Positions 1 through 8,923 of a stretch of DNA of 64,000 nt are shown in pieces; the stretch's first letter is position 1, and each line of letters starts with the position of its first letter. The DNA comes from Methylobacter sp. KS41. Its GTDB lineage: Bacteria; Pseudomonadota; Gammaproteobacteria; Methylococcales; Methylomonadaceae. The position numbers and the translations under genes are program-made. The stretch is from contig PHSP01000002.1 of assembly GCA_002862125.1 (NCBI GenBank), positions 62,001 to 126,000 on the forward strand, written 5' to 3'. The notes beneath the pieces were generated by a model. It was not told the DNA's origin. It saw only the letters and a list, made by a program, of their open reading frames with translations, and ran no database searches.

Positions 1-861
1 AAGCCATTCGGCATGCAGGCTGGTCGCAAAGCGCTTGCCGGCTCGGACCAGGCGTTCCGCCAGAGCATTGGGGCCTATGCAAACGAGAATGCGCTCATTT
101 ACTTGCCAAATTTCACGTATGGAATTATCCTCGCGGTAATCCAGCATCTGCGCATCGACGAGATTGGCGGTTTGCCGCAGGGCCAGTTCCCGCAATGCGA
201 TAAGATTGCCTTTACGGAAAAAATTTTTGATCGCTTCCTGCGCCTGTTGCGGCAAATAAACCTTGCCGTCATTGAGTCTATCGATCAACTCATCGGGCGG
301 CAAGTCCACCAGTTCGATTTCATTGGCTTCTTCAAACACCGTATCCGGCACGGTTTCCCAGACTCGTATGCCGGAAATCTGGCTGATATCGTCATTGAGG
401 CTTTCTAGATGCTGCACATTGAGCGCGGTATAAACATCAATGCCGGCTACGAGGAGCTCTTCGATGTCCTGCCAGCGTTTGGGATGCCTGCAACCTTGTG
501 CATTCGTGTGCGCAAGCTCGTCAACCAAAATGATTGAGGGTTTTCGCTTAAGCGCGGCGTCCAGGTCAAACTCCCGCAAGGCCGTCCCCCGGTAGTCGAT
601 CAGCTTGGGCGGCAATACCTCCAGCCCTTCCAGCAGGGCGGCAGTTTCCTTGCGGCCATGGGTTTCCACCAGGCCGACAATTATGTCAATATTTTCGCTT
701 CGCCTCTCCCGCGCCGCCAGAAGCATGGCATAGGTCTTGCCGACTCCGGCCGCCGCACCGAAAAATATCTTTAACCGGCCTCTCCGGGCCTTGGCTTTTT
801 CCCGTTCGACTCGTGCAAGCAGTTCGTCCGGATCGGGGCGTTCAATATTCATGACCGGCAT
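1..861 (-). CDS. kdpD: Potassium sensor histidine kinase KdpD, N-terminal part (runs off the window)
   Basis: This is the N-terminal 287 codons of KdpD; the rest lies beyond base 1. KdpD is the membrane sensor kinase that, with KdpE, induces kdpFABC under potassium limitation or osmotic stress. Visible here are the start (MPVMNIERPDPDELL), a Walker A-like motif GAAAGVGKT, the KdpD-family stretch VGLVETHGRKET, a LVDELAHTNAQG motif and the beginning of the USP-like domain. The start is either the ATG at 861 or the ATG three codons later (852); homologues begin close to the second. It follows kdpC by about 95 bases in the same direction, the usual kdpFABC-DE order. The histidine kinase core cannot be seen. 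Confidence 0.95.
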   Translation of the reverse strand, partial: MPVMNIERPDPDELLARVEREKAKARRGRLKIFFGAAAGVGKTYAMLLAARERRSENIDIIVGLVETHGRKETAALLEGLEVLPPKLIDYRGTALREFDLDAALKRKPSIILVDELAHTNAQGCRHPKRWQDIEELLVAGIDVYTALNVQHLESLNDDISQISGIRVWETVPDTVFEEANEIELVDLPPDELIDRLNDGKVYLPQQAQEAIKNFFRKGNLIALRELALRQTANLVDAQMLDYREDNSIREIWQVNERILVCIGPNALAERLVRAGKRFATSLHAEWL

Positions 862-956
862 TTTATTTGTGTCTTCATGTAATGATTGCCAGCGGAGAAG
901 GAGGGCATGCCGCGCTGTTGGCGGCTTTCAAATTCCATGGCTGATAACGTCCCGGA

Positions 957-1538
957 CTAACGGATGGCATCCAAAGCCTGATTCAAGGCCAGAACATTGA
1001 CCCGTGGTTCTCCCAGAAAGCCCCACTGACGGGGTTCAGTGTTCGCATCAATCAGGGCGCGGAGTTGCTCCAATTTCATGTTGCGAGCCTTGGCCACGCG
1101 ATTAATTTGATAATCGGCTGCCGCCGGACTGATATGCGGATCCAGCCCGCTGGCCGATGCCGTTATCAGATCGACCGGAATCGGAGTCTTGTTGCCTGGA
1201 TCGGCTTCTTTTAACGCCAGGATACGGGCTTTAACCGCATCGATCAAAGCCGGGTTGGTTGGTCCCAGATTTGAGCCGCTGGATGCGGCGGCATTATACG
1301 GCAACGGCGCTGTCGCGGAAGGCCGGCCCCAAAAATGGCCTGGACTGCTGAAATGTTGCCCGATCAGACTGGAACCGGCCGGGTTGCCGCGGCCGTCCGT
1401 GATAATGCTGCCGCCAGCCTGATAGGGAAACAGAAGTTGCGCCAGCCCCGTTACTATAGCCGGATAAATTACGCCCGTTAATAGAGTCAATAGTACAAAC
1501 AAAATAATCGCCGGTTTCAAATGCTTAATCATTGCCAT
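957..1538 (-). CDS. kdpC: Potassium-transporting ATPase subunit KdpC
   Basis: KdpC is the single-span subunit that bridges KdpA and KdpB and raises ATP affinity in the high-affinity K+ pump. The 193-residue length is normal. One N-terminal membrane helix (about residues 8-32, [20 protein letters not shown]) is followed by the conserved periplasmic region with [26 protein letters not shown] and [15 protein letters not shown] motifs. It starts five bases after kdpB ends, so the two are certainly co-transcribed and probably translationally coupled. Confidence 0.97.
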   Translation of the reverse strand: MAMIKHLKPAIILFVLLTLLTGVIYPAIVTGLAQLLFPYQAGGSIITDGRGNPAGSSLIGQHFSSPGHFWGRPSATAPLPYNAAASSGSNLGPTNPALIDAVKARILALKEADPGNKTPIPVDLITASASGLDPHISPAAADYQINRVAKARNMKLEQLRALIDANTEPRQWGFLGEPRVNVLALNQALDAIR

Positions 1539-1543
1539 CTCCT

Positions 1544-3616
1544 TTAAACCAGACCCAGCGCGACCAGAGTCAGGTCAATCGCCTTGATGCCGATAAACGG
1601 AACGATCAATCCGCCTGCGCCGTAAATCAGTAAATTGTTTTGCAGCAGAGTAGCGGCGCCGACCGGCTGGTACTTGATGCCTTTTAAAGCCAGCGGAATC
1701 AGCGCCACGATGATCAGCGCATTGAAGATCACCGCCGACAGAATTGCGCTGGCAGGCGTTGCCAGTTTCATCACATCCAAAACTTCAAGCACCGGATAAG
1801 TCGTAGCGAACGCGGCTGGAATAATCGCGAAATATTTAGCAACATCGTTGGCTATGCTAAAGGTTGTCAACGCGCCGCGCGTCATCAGCATCTGTTTGCC
1901 GGTCTCGACTATTTCGATCAGCTTGGTCGGGTTGGAGTCGAGATCAACCATGTTCCCGGCTTCCTTGGCCGCCTGGGTGCCGCTGTTCATCGCCACCGCA
2001 ACATCGGCTTGAGCCAATGCAGGCGCATCGTTCGTGCCGTCGCCGGTCATCGCGACCAGACGCCCCTCAGCCTGGTATTGCCTGATTAATTTCAGCTTCA
2101 TCTCCGGCGTGGCTTCGGCCAGAAAATCGTCGACGCCGGCCTCCGCGGCAATTGCGGCGGCAGTCAAACGATTATCGCCGGTAATCATGATGGTCTTGAT
2201 GCCCATCCGCCGCAATTCGGCAAAACGTTCCTTGATGCCGCCTTTGACGATATCCTTGAGTTCGATCACTCCAAGCACGCGAGCGCCTTCGGCAACAACC
2301 AGCGGAGTGCTGCCGCGACGCGCCACGTCATCGACCAGTTTGAGAAATTCCGGCGGGAATTTGCCGCCCGACTCTTCAACATAAGCACGAATGGCATCGG
2401 CTGCGCCCTTGCGAATCTGCCGCCCTTCAATATTTACTCCGCTCATCCGAGTTTGGGCGCTGAAATGAATGAAAGTTGCTCCCAGAGCCCCCACATCCCG
2501 TTCTCTAAAACCGTATTTCTGTTTTGCCAAAATCACCACGCTGCGTCCTTCCGGCGTTTCGTCAGTCAGTGAGGCCAATTGAGCGGCGTCGGCAAGTTCC
2601 TTTTCCGACACGCCTTTTGCGGCTATAAAAGCGGATGCCTGCCGATTTCCCAAGGTAATCGTGCCGGTCTTGTCAAGCAGCAATACGTCGATGTCGCCAG
2701 CCGCTTCCACAGCCCTGCCGGATGTCGCAATCACGTTTTTCTGCATCATCCGCCCAATACCCGCTACGCCGATGGCCGACAATAAGCCGCCGATAGTCGT
2801 CGGAATCAGGCAGACCAGCAACGCCACCAGCACGGTAATCGTAATGGGTTGTCCACTGCCTGATGTCGCCACTGCGTAAAGTGAAAACGGCAGCAAGGTA
2901 ACGGTGGCCATAAGAAAGACCAGCGTCAACGCGACCAGCAGAATGGTCAAGGCAATTTCATTGGGTGTTTTCTGCCGCTTGGCGTGTTCCACCATGGAAA
3001 TCATACGGTCCAGAAAGGCTTCGCCCGGATTGGCGGTAATGCGCACGACGAGCCAGTCCGATAACACGCGCGTGCCGCCGGTCACCGAACTGAAATCACC
3101 GCCGGATTCGCGGATCACCGGCGCGCTTTCGCCGGTGATTGCACTTTCGTCCACTGAGGCGACCCCTTCAATGACTTCCCCATCGCCGGGAACAAAATCA
3201 CCGGCTTCAATCAAAATCACATCGCCGCGGCGCAAACTGGAACCGGCTACTTTGGAAAAATTCGCGCCATAATGCGGCTCATCCAGTATTTTCGCTGCAA
3301 TATCACGCTTGGCGCTACGCAGAAATGCAGCTTGGGCCTTGCTGCGGCCTTCGGCGACCGCCTCGGCAAAGTTGGCGAACAAGACCGTACCCCAAAGCCA
3401 TAAAGTCACTGCCAAAATGAAATTTGCCGGATCCTTGCCGTTACCGTTAAGGGCCTGTAGCCAAAGCACGGTGGTCAGAATGCTGCCAATATAAACGACA
3501 AACATTACCGGATTTTTCCATTGCTGCTGCGGAGCAAGTTTCCGGAATGAATCAATCAAGGCTGCGCCAAGGATTTGCCGGTTGAACAAAGACGTCGAAA
3601 CAGATCTTTTACTCAT
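1544..3616 (-). CDS. kdpB: Potassium-transporting P-type ATPase subunit KdpB
   Basis: KdpB is the ATP-hydrolysing P-type ATPase subunit of the Kdp pump in the inner membrane. All signature motifs are present: the actuator TGES at residues 161-164, the phosphorylation loop DKTGT with Asp315, the nucleotide-binding TGD, and the hinge [21 protein letters not shown] near residue 510. Membrane helices lie near residues 35-55, 65-85, 222-275 and in the C-terminal hundred residues. At 690 residues it has the family length with no truncation. It lies between kdpA (gap about 60 bases) and kdpC (gap 5 bases). Confidence 0.98.
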   Translation of the reverse strand: MSKRSVSTSLFNRQILGAALIDSFRKLAPQQQWKNPVMFVVYIGSILTTVLWLQALNGNGKDPANFILAVTLWLWGTVLFANFAEAVAEGRSKAQAAFLRSAKRDIAAKILDEPHYGANFSKVAGSSLRRGDVILIEAGDFVPGDGEVIEGVASVDESAITGESAPVIRESGGDFSSVTGGTRVLSDWLVVRITANPGEAFLDRMISMVEHAKRQKTPNEIALTILLVALTLVFLMATVTLLPFSLYAVATSGSGQPITITVLVALLVCLIPTTIGGLLSAIGVAGIGRMMQKNVIATSGRAVEAAGDIDVLLLDKTGTITLGNRQASAFIAAKGVSEKELADAAQLASLTDETPEGRSVVILAKQKYGFRERDVGALGATFIHFSAQTRMSGVNIEGRQIRKGAADAIRAYVEESGGKFPPEFLKLVDDVARRGSTPLVVAEGARVLGVIELKDIVKGGIKERFAELRRMGIKTIMITGDNRLTAAAIAAEAGVDDFLAEATPEMKLKLIRQYQAEGRLVAMTGDGTNDAPALAQADVAVAMNSGTQAAKEAGNMVDLDSNPTKLIEIVETGKQMLMTRGALTTFSIANDVAKYFAIIPAAFATTYPVLEVLDVMKLATPASAILSAVIFNALIIVALIPLALKGIKYQPVGAATLLQNNLLIYGAGGLIVPFIGIKAIDLTLVALGLV

Positions 3617-3679
3617 GTTTTCTCTCTATCAGGTTTTTCGATGGGCGGATAAAACACGCCCGCATTGAAATAATTCCGG

Positions 3680-5488
3680 TTATTTAGCTCCGGTCATCTG
3701 GAGATGTTCGACAACAGGCCCCAAAGCCAGGGCAGGAACAAAAGTCAGGGCGCCAACCATTAGCACGGTGCCGATCAATAACACAACAAATAGCGGGGTG
3801 TGCGTCGGTAAAGTGCCTGGGCCGGCCGGTACTGTTTTTTTTGCCGCCAGGGAACCCGCGATAGCAAGGACGGGTACGATAAGCCAGAATCGTGAAAACA
3901 GCATCGCCATGCCCAACAGGGTGTTGTAGAAGGGCGTATTCGCCGAAAGACCGGCAAAAGCGCTGCCGTTGTTATTGCCCGCCGACGATAACGCATACAA
4001 GACTTCGCTGAAGCCGTGCGCTCCCGGATTAAAGACGGATGCCTTGCCGGCACCGGTCAACACGGAGAGAGCTGTGCCGCCCAATACGAGCAGCGGTGGA
4101 ATCAGAATGACGATCGCAGCCATTTTCATCTCGTAGGCCTCGATTTTTTTACCTAGATATTCGGGCGTGCGGCCTATCATTAAACCGGACACGAAAACCG
4201 CCACGATCGCAAACATGATCATGCCGTACAGCCCTGAACCCACGCCGCCGAAAATCACTTCTCCCAACTGCATCAACCACATAGGCGCCATGCCGCCGAT
4301 TGGCGTGAATGAATCATGCATCGAATTGACCGAACCATTTGAAGCCGCCGTGGTAGCGACCGCCCACAAAGCAGAGTTGGCTATTCCGAACCGGGTTTCC
4401 TTGCCTTCCATGTTGCCGCCGGACTGGCTGATGCTTGCGGTTTGATCAATGCCCAATGAAGTCAAGGCAGGGTTGCCGCTTTGCTCCGCCGGTACCGCAA
4501 CAAAAATAAGCGCAACCAAAACCAGCGTCATCGCCGCCAGAATCGCCCAGCCTTGCCGGGTGTCGCCCACCATCATGCCGAAGGTGTAGCACAGCGCGCC
4601 TGGGATAAGCAGTATCGACAGCATTTCCAGAAAATTACTTAACGGTGTCGGATTTTCCAACGGATGCGCCGAGTTGACGTTGAAAAAGCCGCCGCCATTA
4701 GTGCCTAGTTGCTTGATGGCTACCTGGGAAGCGGCAGGTCCTACAGCCAGGATTTGCTCTTTGGCTTCAACCGTTTCCATGACCGGCTCACCGGCTGCAT
4801 CTCGCAACGCCACGCCATCCGCGCCAGGTTTGGGCTGTTCATAACGGACTGTTTCGACCATCGGCACGGTTTGATAGGGCTTTAAAGTTTGTACAACGCC
4901 TTGGCCGGCCAGCAGCAAAGCCAGAATCAGCGAAAGCGGCATCAGTATATAAATAACGGTGCGGGTAAGATCAACCCAGAAATTACCTATGGTGTCCATG
5001 TTACGCCGTATGAAGCCGCGGATCAATGCGGCCAGAACCGCCATTCCGGTTGCGGCGGAGGCGAAATTCTGCACTGTCAGTCCCAGCATCTGGGTCAGAT
5101 AACTCATGGTCGTTTCACCGCCATAATCCTGCCAGTTGGTATTGGTTGCAAAGCTGACGGCAGTGTTGAACGACGAGTCAGGACTAACTCCGGGCAGATT
5201 TTGGGGATTAAAAGGCAGAGTGGCTTGCAGGCGTTGCAACGCGAAAACCGCAAGCGCGCCCAGCAGATTAAATACCAGCAAGCCGAGCGCATAATCCGTC
5301 CAGCGCATTTCCTCTTTCGGATTTACGCCGCATAAGCGATAAATCAACGTTTCGACCGGTAACAAAAAGCGATTCAAAATCACCGGCTCATTCTCATAAA
5401 CTTTAGCCATGTACCAGCCGAGCGGTTTTACCAGCGCCAGCAGGGCGGCTACATAAAATGTGATTTGGAAGAAACTGTTGGTTGTCAT
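3680..5488 (-). CDS. kdpA: Potassium-transporting ATPase subunit KdpA
   Basis: KdpA is the K+-channel-like subunit of the Kdp complex, with four repeated membrane-pore-membrane units and a selectivity filter. The 602-residue protein is hydrophobic throughout and carries family motifs such as FNLLGALAVFALQRLQ, VSFATNTNWQDYGGE, LGTNGGGFFNVNSAHP and SSAGNNNGSAF, the last three being pore-loop/filter regions. A periplasmic insert around residues 205-245 is longer than in E. coli KdpA. Its ATG overlaps the kdpF stop by one base, indicating translational coupling. Confidence 0.98.
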   Translation of the reverse strand: MTTNSFFQITFYVAALLALVKPLGWYMAKVYENEPVILNRFLLPVETLIYRLCGVNPKEEMRWTDYALGLLVFNLLGALAVFALQRLQATLPFNPQNLPGVSPDSSFNTAVSFATNTNWQDYGGETTMSYLTQMLGLTVQNFASAATGMAVLAALIRGFIRRNMDTIGNFWVDLTRTVIYILMPLSLILALLLAGQGVVQTLKPYQTVPMVETVRYEQPKPGADGVALRDAAGEPVMETVEAKEQILAVGPAASQVAIKQLGTNGGGFFNVNSAHPLENPTPLSNFLEMLSILLIPGALCYTFGMMVGDTRQGWAILAAMTLVLVALIFVAVPAEQSGNPALTSLGIDQTASISQSGGNMEGKETRFGIANSALWAVATTAASNGSVNSMHDSFTPIGGMAPMWLMQLGEVIFGGVGSGLYGMIMFAIVAVFVSGLMIGRTPEYLGKKIEAYEMKMAAIVILIPPLLVLGGTALSVLTGAGKASVFNPGAHGFSEVLYALSSAGNNNGSAFAGLSANTPFYNTLLGMAMLFSRFWLIVPVLAIAGSLAAKKTVPAGPGTLPTHTPLFVVLLIGTVLMVGALTFVPALALGPVVEHLQMTGAK

Positions 5489-5577
5489 CAGAATTTCTCC
5501 GGGTAAAACAGCGCGGCAATCAGATAAATGAAAATCGCCAGTGCAAGGCCGCCGCTTAACAAATAAACCCAGGTCAT
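5488..5577 (-). CDS. kdpF: KdpF small membrane subunit
   Basis: A 29-residue single-helix peptide (MTWVYLLSGGLALAIFIYLI... ending FYPEKF) immediately upstream of kdpA. Both length and sequence match KdpF, the lipid-like stabilising peptide of the KdpABC complex. The stop overlaps the kdpA ATG by one base and its start overlaps the stop of the preceding tiny ORF, so the three reading frames are coupled. Confidence 0.93.
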   Translation of the reverse strand: MTWVYLLSGGLALAIFIYLIAALFYPEKF

Positions 5578-5666
5578 GACTCCCCCTTTAATTTTTTACA
5601 GGCATAAACCAGTGCGGCAGTGACGGCAAAAAAACCAATTATTAAAACAAGATACACGCTGTTCAT
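5574..5666 (-). CDS. 30-residue membrane peptide preceding kdpF
   Basis: A 30-codon ORF (MNSVYLVLIIGFFAVTAALV, then YACKKLKGES) whose stop TGA overlaps the kdpF start ATG by three bases. It encodes one hydrophobic helix followed by a short basic tail. From memory, comparable peptides of the form helix plus a C-terminal Cys/Lys-rich tail are found just upstream of kdpF in other proteobacteria, without an assigned role. The tight coupling argues that it is translated. Function unknown; a second KdpF-like stabilising peptide or a coupling leader are both possible. Confidence 0.7.
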   Translation of the reverse strand: MNSVYLVLIIGFFAVTAALVYACKKLKGES

Positions 5667-6112
5667 ATAGCAACCTTACATAAAACGGCCAAAGCCAATC
5701 GAGGATTCCAGAATATTTGTTATCCATTAACTAACTTGCATTCTAATCTGGAAGAGGGTAAAAAAACCGTAAAAATTTAAGCCGGAAAAAGCTGAATGCG
5801 CAGAACTTCATGTCCAGTGCCGGAGATAGTGCTGTTGACAGAAGCATAAGCTGCCTTAGCGGCCGTTGACTGAGCAAGGATAAAGCCCGGAGCAAAGCGC
5901 TTAACTTATCCGTGTTGGTTGAGGGATAGGGGAGAAGCAATGGGGCTGCAAGTCCGCCAACAATCTTCCATATCTTGACTGTTTGATAGAATGGAACAGA
6001 GGTCAAACACAAAACGCTTGCGCCGCAAAGTTTTTAAAAATCACAGACAATACGCGGTTTGCCATTCCAAAGCGCTTCAAGCCGTTAAAACCAGATATTT
6101 TAGAGGTGATTA
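5667..6112. other. Intergenic region upstream of the kdp operon
   Basis: About 450 bases between the kdp leader ORF and the next gene end. It must hold the kdp promoter and the KdpE target, but no convincing promoter pair or operator repeat was recognised. An 89-codon open frame on the minus strand (6012-5743) has low-complexity composition and no recognisable domain and is not called as a gene. Confidence 0.5.
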
Positions 6113-8377
6113 TTAATCGCCTTGTGCCCTGTCAGCAATAAATGCAGAGAAAACCTCAGGAAGCATGGGCCGGGCGAAGTGATAACCTTGCGCCTGGTCG
6201 CACTGGCATCTGCTGACATACTGCAACATTTCCTCGTTTTCCACGCCCTCGGCAATAACTTGCAGACTCAAAGTATGGGCCATCTGCACAATGGCATGAA
6301 CGATGGCCGCATCATTTGGATCAGTCGCAATATCCCGCACGAAAGACTGATCAATCTTCAGGCGATCGATCTTGAATTTTTTAAGATAGGCCAGGCTGGA
6401 ATAGCCGGTACCGAAGTCGTCAATGGATAGTTTCAGCCCCATATCCTTCAGCTCATTGAGCAAGGACAACATGTAATTCATATCGTGAATCAACATTGAT
6501 TCAGTGAGTTCGATTTCCAGATGTTGCGGATCGAGACCGCTACTATCCAATGCACTGCGGATCAGTTTTTTGACATTTCCGCGTTTGAACTGAACAGCGG
6601 ACATATTGACCGCCATCACCATCGGCGGCAACCCGGCAAGTTGCCAAGCCACTGCCTGCCTGCAAGCCTCATGCAGCACCCACTCGCCGATCTCAACGAT
6701 CAAGCCGGTCTGTTCGGCAATACCGATAAAGCATCCAGGCGGAATCAGGCCTTCGACAGGATGATTCCAGCGTACCAAAGCTTCAGCGCCGAGCACCTTG
6801 CCGGCGGCCAGATCGACCTGCGGCTGGAAGTGCAGCGTGAATTGATTGGACTTCACTGCCTCGCGCAAGCCATGGGTTATGCGTATAAATTCGTGACTAT
6901 CGTTGTTTAGCTGCTCTCTGAAGTATCGATAGGTATTCCGGCCGGCGTCCTTGGCTTGATACATGGCATTGTCCGCCCGCTTCATCAACGTTTCAAAGTT
7001 GCCGCCATCGTCAGGATAAACGGCAATACCGATGGAACAGGACAGCGAGATATGGTGACCTTCAAGAACGATAGGCTTGGAGATTTGTTCGTGAATCTTG
7101 TCAACCATGGCGCTGATTGAATCCGTATCCGGCATATTGGCCAGGGCGACGAAAAACTCATCTCCGCCGGGACGGCAAAGCGTATCGGTCTCGCGGACGC
7201 ACATCTTCAGCCGGGAGGTAACGCAACGCAGCAGATCATCGCCGGCGGCGTGTCCCAGTGAGTCGTTGAGCATCTTGAATTGATCGAGATCGAGATTCAG
7301 CAACGCCACTTTGAGCCTGGTGCGCGCCGCAAAGGCTATCGCATTGTCCAGTCTGTCCTTAAATAGCATGCGATTAGGCAGGCCTGTCAGTACATCGTGC
7401 GAAGACAGGTAGCGGATCTGATCCTCGGCATTCTTGCGTTCTCTGATGTCGCTAAAAATACCGATATAGTGCGTCGTCTTGCCGGACGGGTCGTTAAGAG
7501 CCGAAATGGCCAGCCATTCAGGGATGATTTCACCGTTTTTGCTGCGGTTCCAAATCTCGCCATGCCAATGGCCGAAGGTGTTGATGGTTTTCCACATCGC
7601 TGCATAGAAACCTCGGTCGTGGTGGCCTGAAGCCAGTTTTTTAGGCGTTTCGCCTAAGAGTTCTTCAATTGAATAGCCCAGAATCCTGGTGAACGCCTGA
7701 TTCACCGATAGGATGGTTTTATTGGAATCGGTGATCATGATTCCTTCTTCACTACCCTCGAATACCATCTGTAGCAAGCGTAGCGACTCTTGCGACTTGT
7801 TGCGCTCGAGCACGATGCCGATAATCGAGGAGCCGATTTCAAGGACTTTATTGTGGAAGGGGCTCGGCAAGCGATGTTCAAAACTGGATAAAGCGAATGC
7901 GCCTACAATCTTGTGTTCAACAGAATAGATTGGCACCGACCAGCAGGAACACAGGTTGAAATCGTAGGCCAATTGCCTAAGATCTTGCCAACGAGGATCG
8001 GTGAAGGTGTTGCTGACGAACTGAGGTTCTCTCCGGTATATGACGTTACCGCATGAGCCTGCGCCCGGTCCCGGCCGCAATCCATTCAGCTGGGCTACTG
8101 CTTCGGGCGGAATGCTGGGCGCAGCATAGACATTGAGAAATTCGTAACCATTATCCATCAGCATGACCGAGCCGACCGAGTCCGGCAGGAGCTGTTCTTC
8201 CAGCCGGCAGACCTGATTGATGATTTCCAGATGATCTTCACAGTGCGCGACTGACTCGAGAATGGCTTGCTGAAGGTGCAGGATTTTCTCCTGTTCCTCG
8301 CTCGACAGCGTGCTGTATTCGACCGTCTGCTGGCCAATCGAACAACTCAATGCCGCCATGTTTTCATGTCTTTTCAT
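6113..8377 (-). CDS. GAF-PAS-GGDEF-EAL cyclic-di-GMP signalling protein
   Basis: A 754-residue soluble signalling protein with no membrane helix. Domains in order: GAF (about 40-195, with the GPGAGSCG and CWSVPI stretches), PAS (about 200-315), GGDEF (about 320-480) and EAL (about 500-745). The GGDEF active site (residues 404-408) is intact and is preceded by an RxxD inhibitory site (396-399), so it could make cyclic-di-GMP with product inhibition. The phosphodiesterase motif AEALVRW (EAL at 532-534), NMSAVQF, ELTES and DDFGTGYSSL are also intact. Both activities are therefore possible and the net direction cannot be read. It stands alone; output could be the pilus or polysaccharide genes further along, which is speculation. 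Confidence 0.93.
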   Translation of the reverse strand: MKRHENMAALSCSIGQQTVEYSTLSSEEQEKILHLQQAILESVAHCEDHLEIINQVCRLEEQLLPDSVGSVMLMDNGYEFLNVYAAPSIPPEAVAQLNGLRPGPGAGSCGNVIYRREPQFVSNTFTDPRWQDLRQLAYDFNLCSCWSVPIYSVEHKIVGAFALSSFEHRLPSPFHNKVLEIGSSIIGIVLERNKSQESLRLLQMVFEGSEEGIMITDSNKTILSVNQAFTRILGYSIEELLGETPKKLASGHHDRGFYAAMWKTINTFGHWHGEIWNRSKNGEIIPEWLAISALNDPSGKTTHYIGIFSDIRERKNAEDQIRYLSSHDVLTGLPNRMLFKDRLDNAIAFAARTRLKVALLNLDLDQFKMLNDSLGHAAGDDLLRCVTSRLKMCVRETDTLCRPGGDEFFVALANMPDTDSISAMVDKIHEQISKPIVLEGHHISLSCSIGIAVYPDDGGNFETLMKRADNAMYQAKDAGRNTYRYFREQLNNDSHEFIRITHGLREAVKSNQFTLHFQPQVDLAAGKVLGAEALVRWNHPVEGLIPPGCFIGIAEQTGLIVEIGEWVLHEACRQAVAWQLAGLPPMVMAVNMSAVQFKRGNVKKLIRSALDSSGLDPQHLEIELTESMLIHDMNYMLSLLNELKDMGLKLSIDDFGTGYSSLAYLKKFKIDRLKIDQSFVRDIATDPNDAAIVHAIVQMAHTLSLQVIAEGVENEEMLQYVSRCQCDQAQGYHFARPMLPEVFSAFIADRAQGD

Positions 8378-8923
8378 TTGGTTGAAATGCGAATTAAGAG
8401 CTAAAAATTTGCTAATTCATTAAGTTATATTCAGTATATGAGGTGAAGCGATAACTATAGCCAACAAACTAAAAAATTAATGAGCTTGCAGCTTCACTTA
8501 ATAACAATTTATCTTTATGTATGCAAGCATTATTAAAGTTAGCCGTGGCCATTTATAGCAGGCGAATGATAAATTACTCAGCTCCGAGTTTTTTCGGCGA
8601 AGAGATTTTAACGCTCTATCTTTGGCTATGTAGCAAATATTTACCAAGGCCAAGCTGCATGCCCGCCCAGCAAAAAAATTATCCTGTTAATTCCATAAAC
8701 TGCTTATAAGCGGACTTGAAATGGCAACGATCTTTGGCGGCAGGGCATGCCGGCGGTACGCAGTTGGCTGGAATAATGACTCTGCCGCCCGATGTTATTG
8801 GTGCACTTAATTCCCAGGAATTTTTCTATCGTTCTTGACCGTTTTTCATTCCTTAATAGCATTCTTGCTTACATTATCCTACTATGTCGGATTTTTAGCC
8901 ATGTCTGACCGGCATTAACTCAA
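8378..8923. other. Intergenic region between divergent genes
   Basis: About 545 bases between the start of the cyclic-di-GMP protein (minus) and the helicase (plus). It is AT-rich near 8400-8520. A 62-codon open frame at 8521-8709 has no recognisable features and is not called. The only element noted is the candidate helicase promoter listed separately. Confidence 0.5.
8835..8862 (+). promoter_or_regulatory. Candidate sigma-70 promoter for the helicase gene
   Basis: TTGACC at 8835-8840 and TAGCAT at 8857-8862 with a 16-base spacer, about 60 bases before the helicase start. The -10 match is only moderate; this is inferred from sequence alone. Confidence 0.35.

Noticed and set aside
5743-6012. 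An 89-codon open frame upstream of kdp
   Set aside because: No domain, no ribosome binding site, biased composition; left as intergenic.
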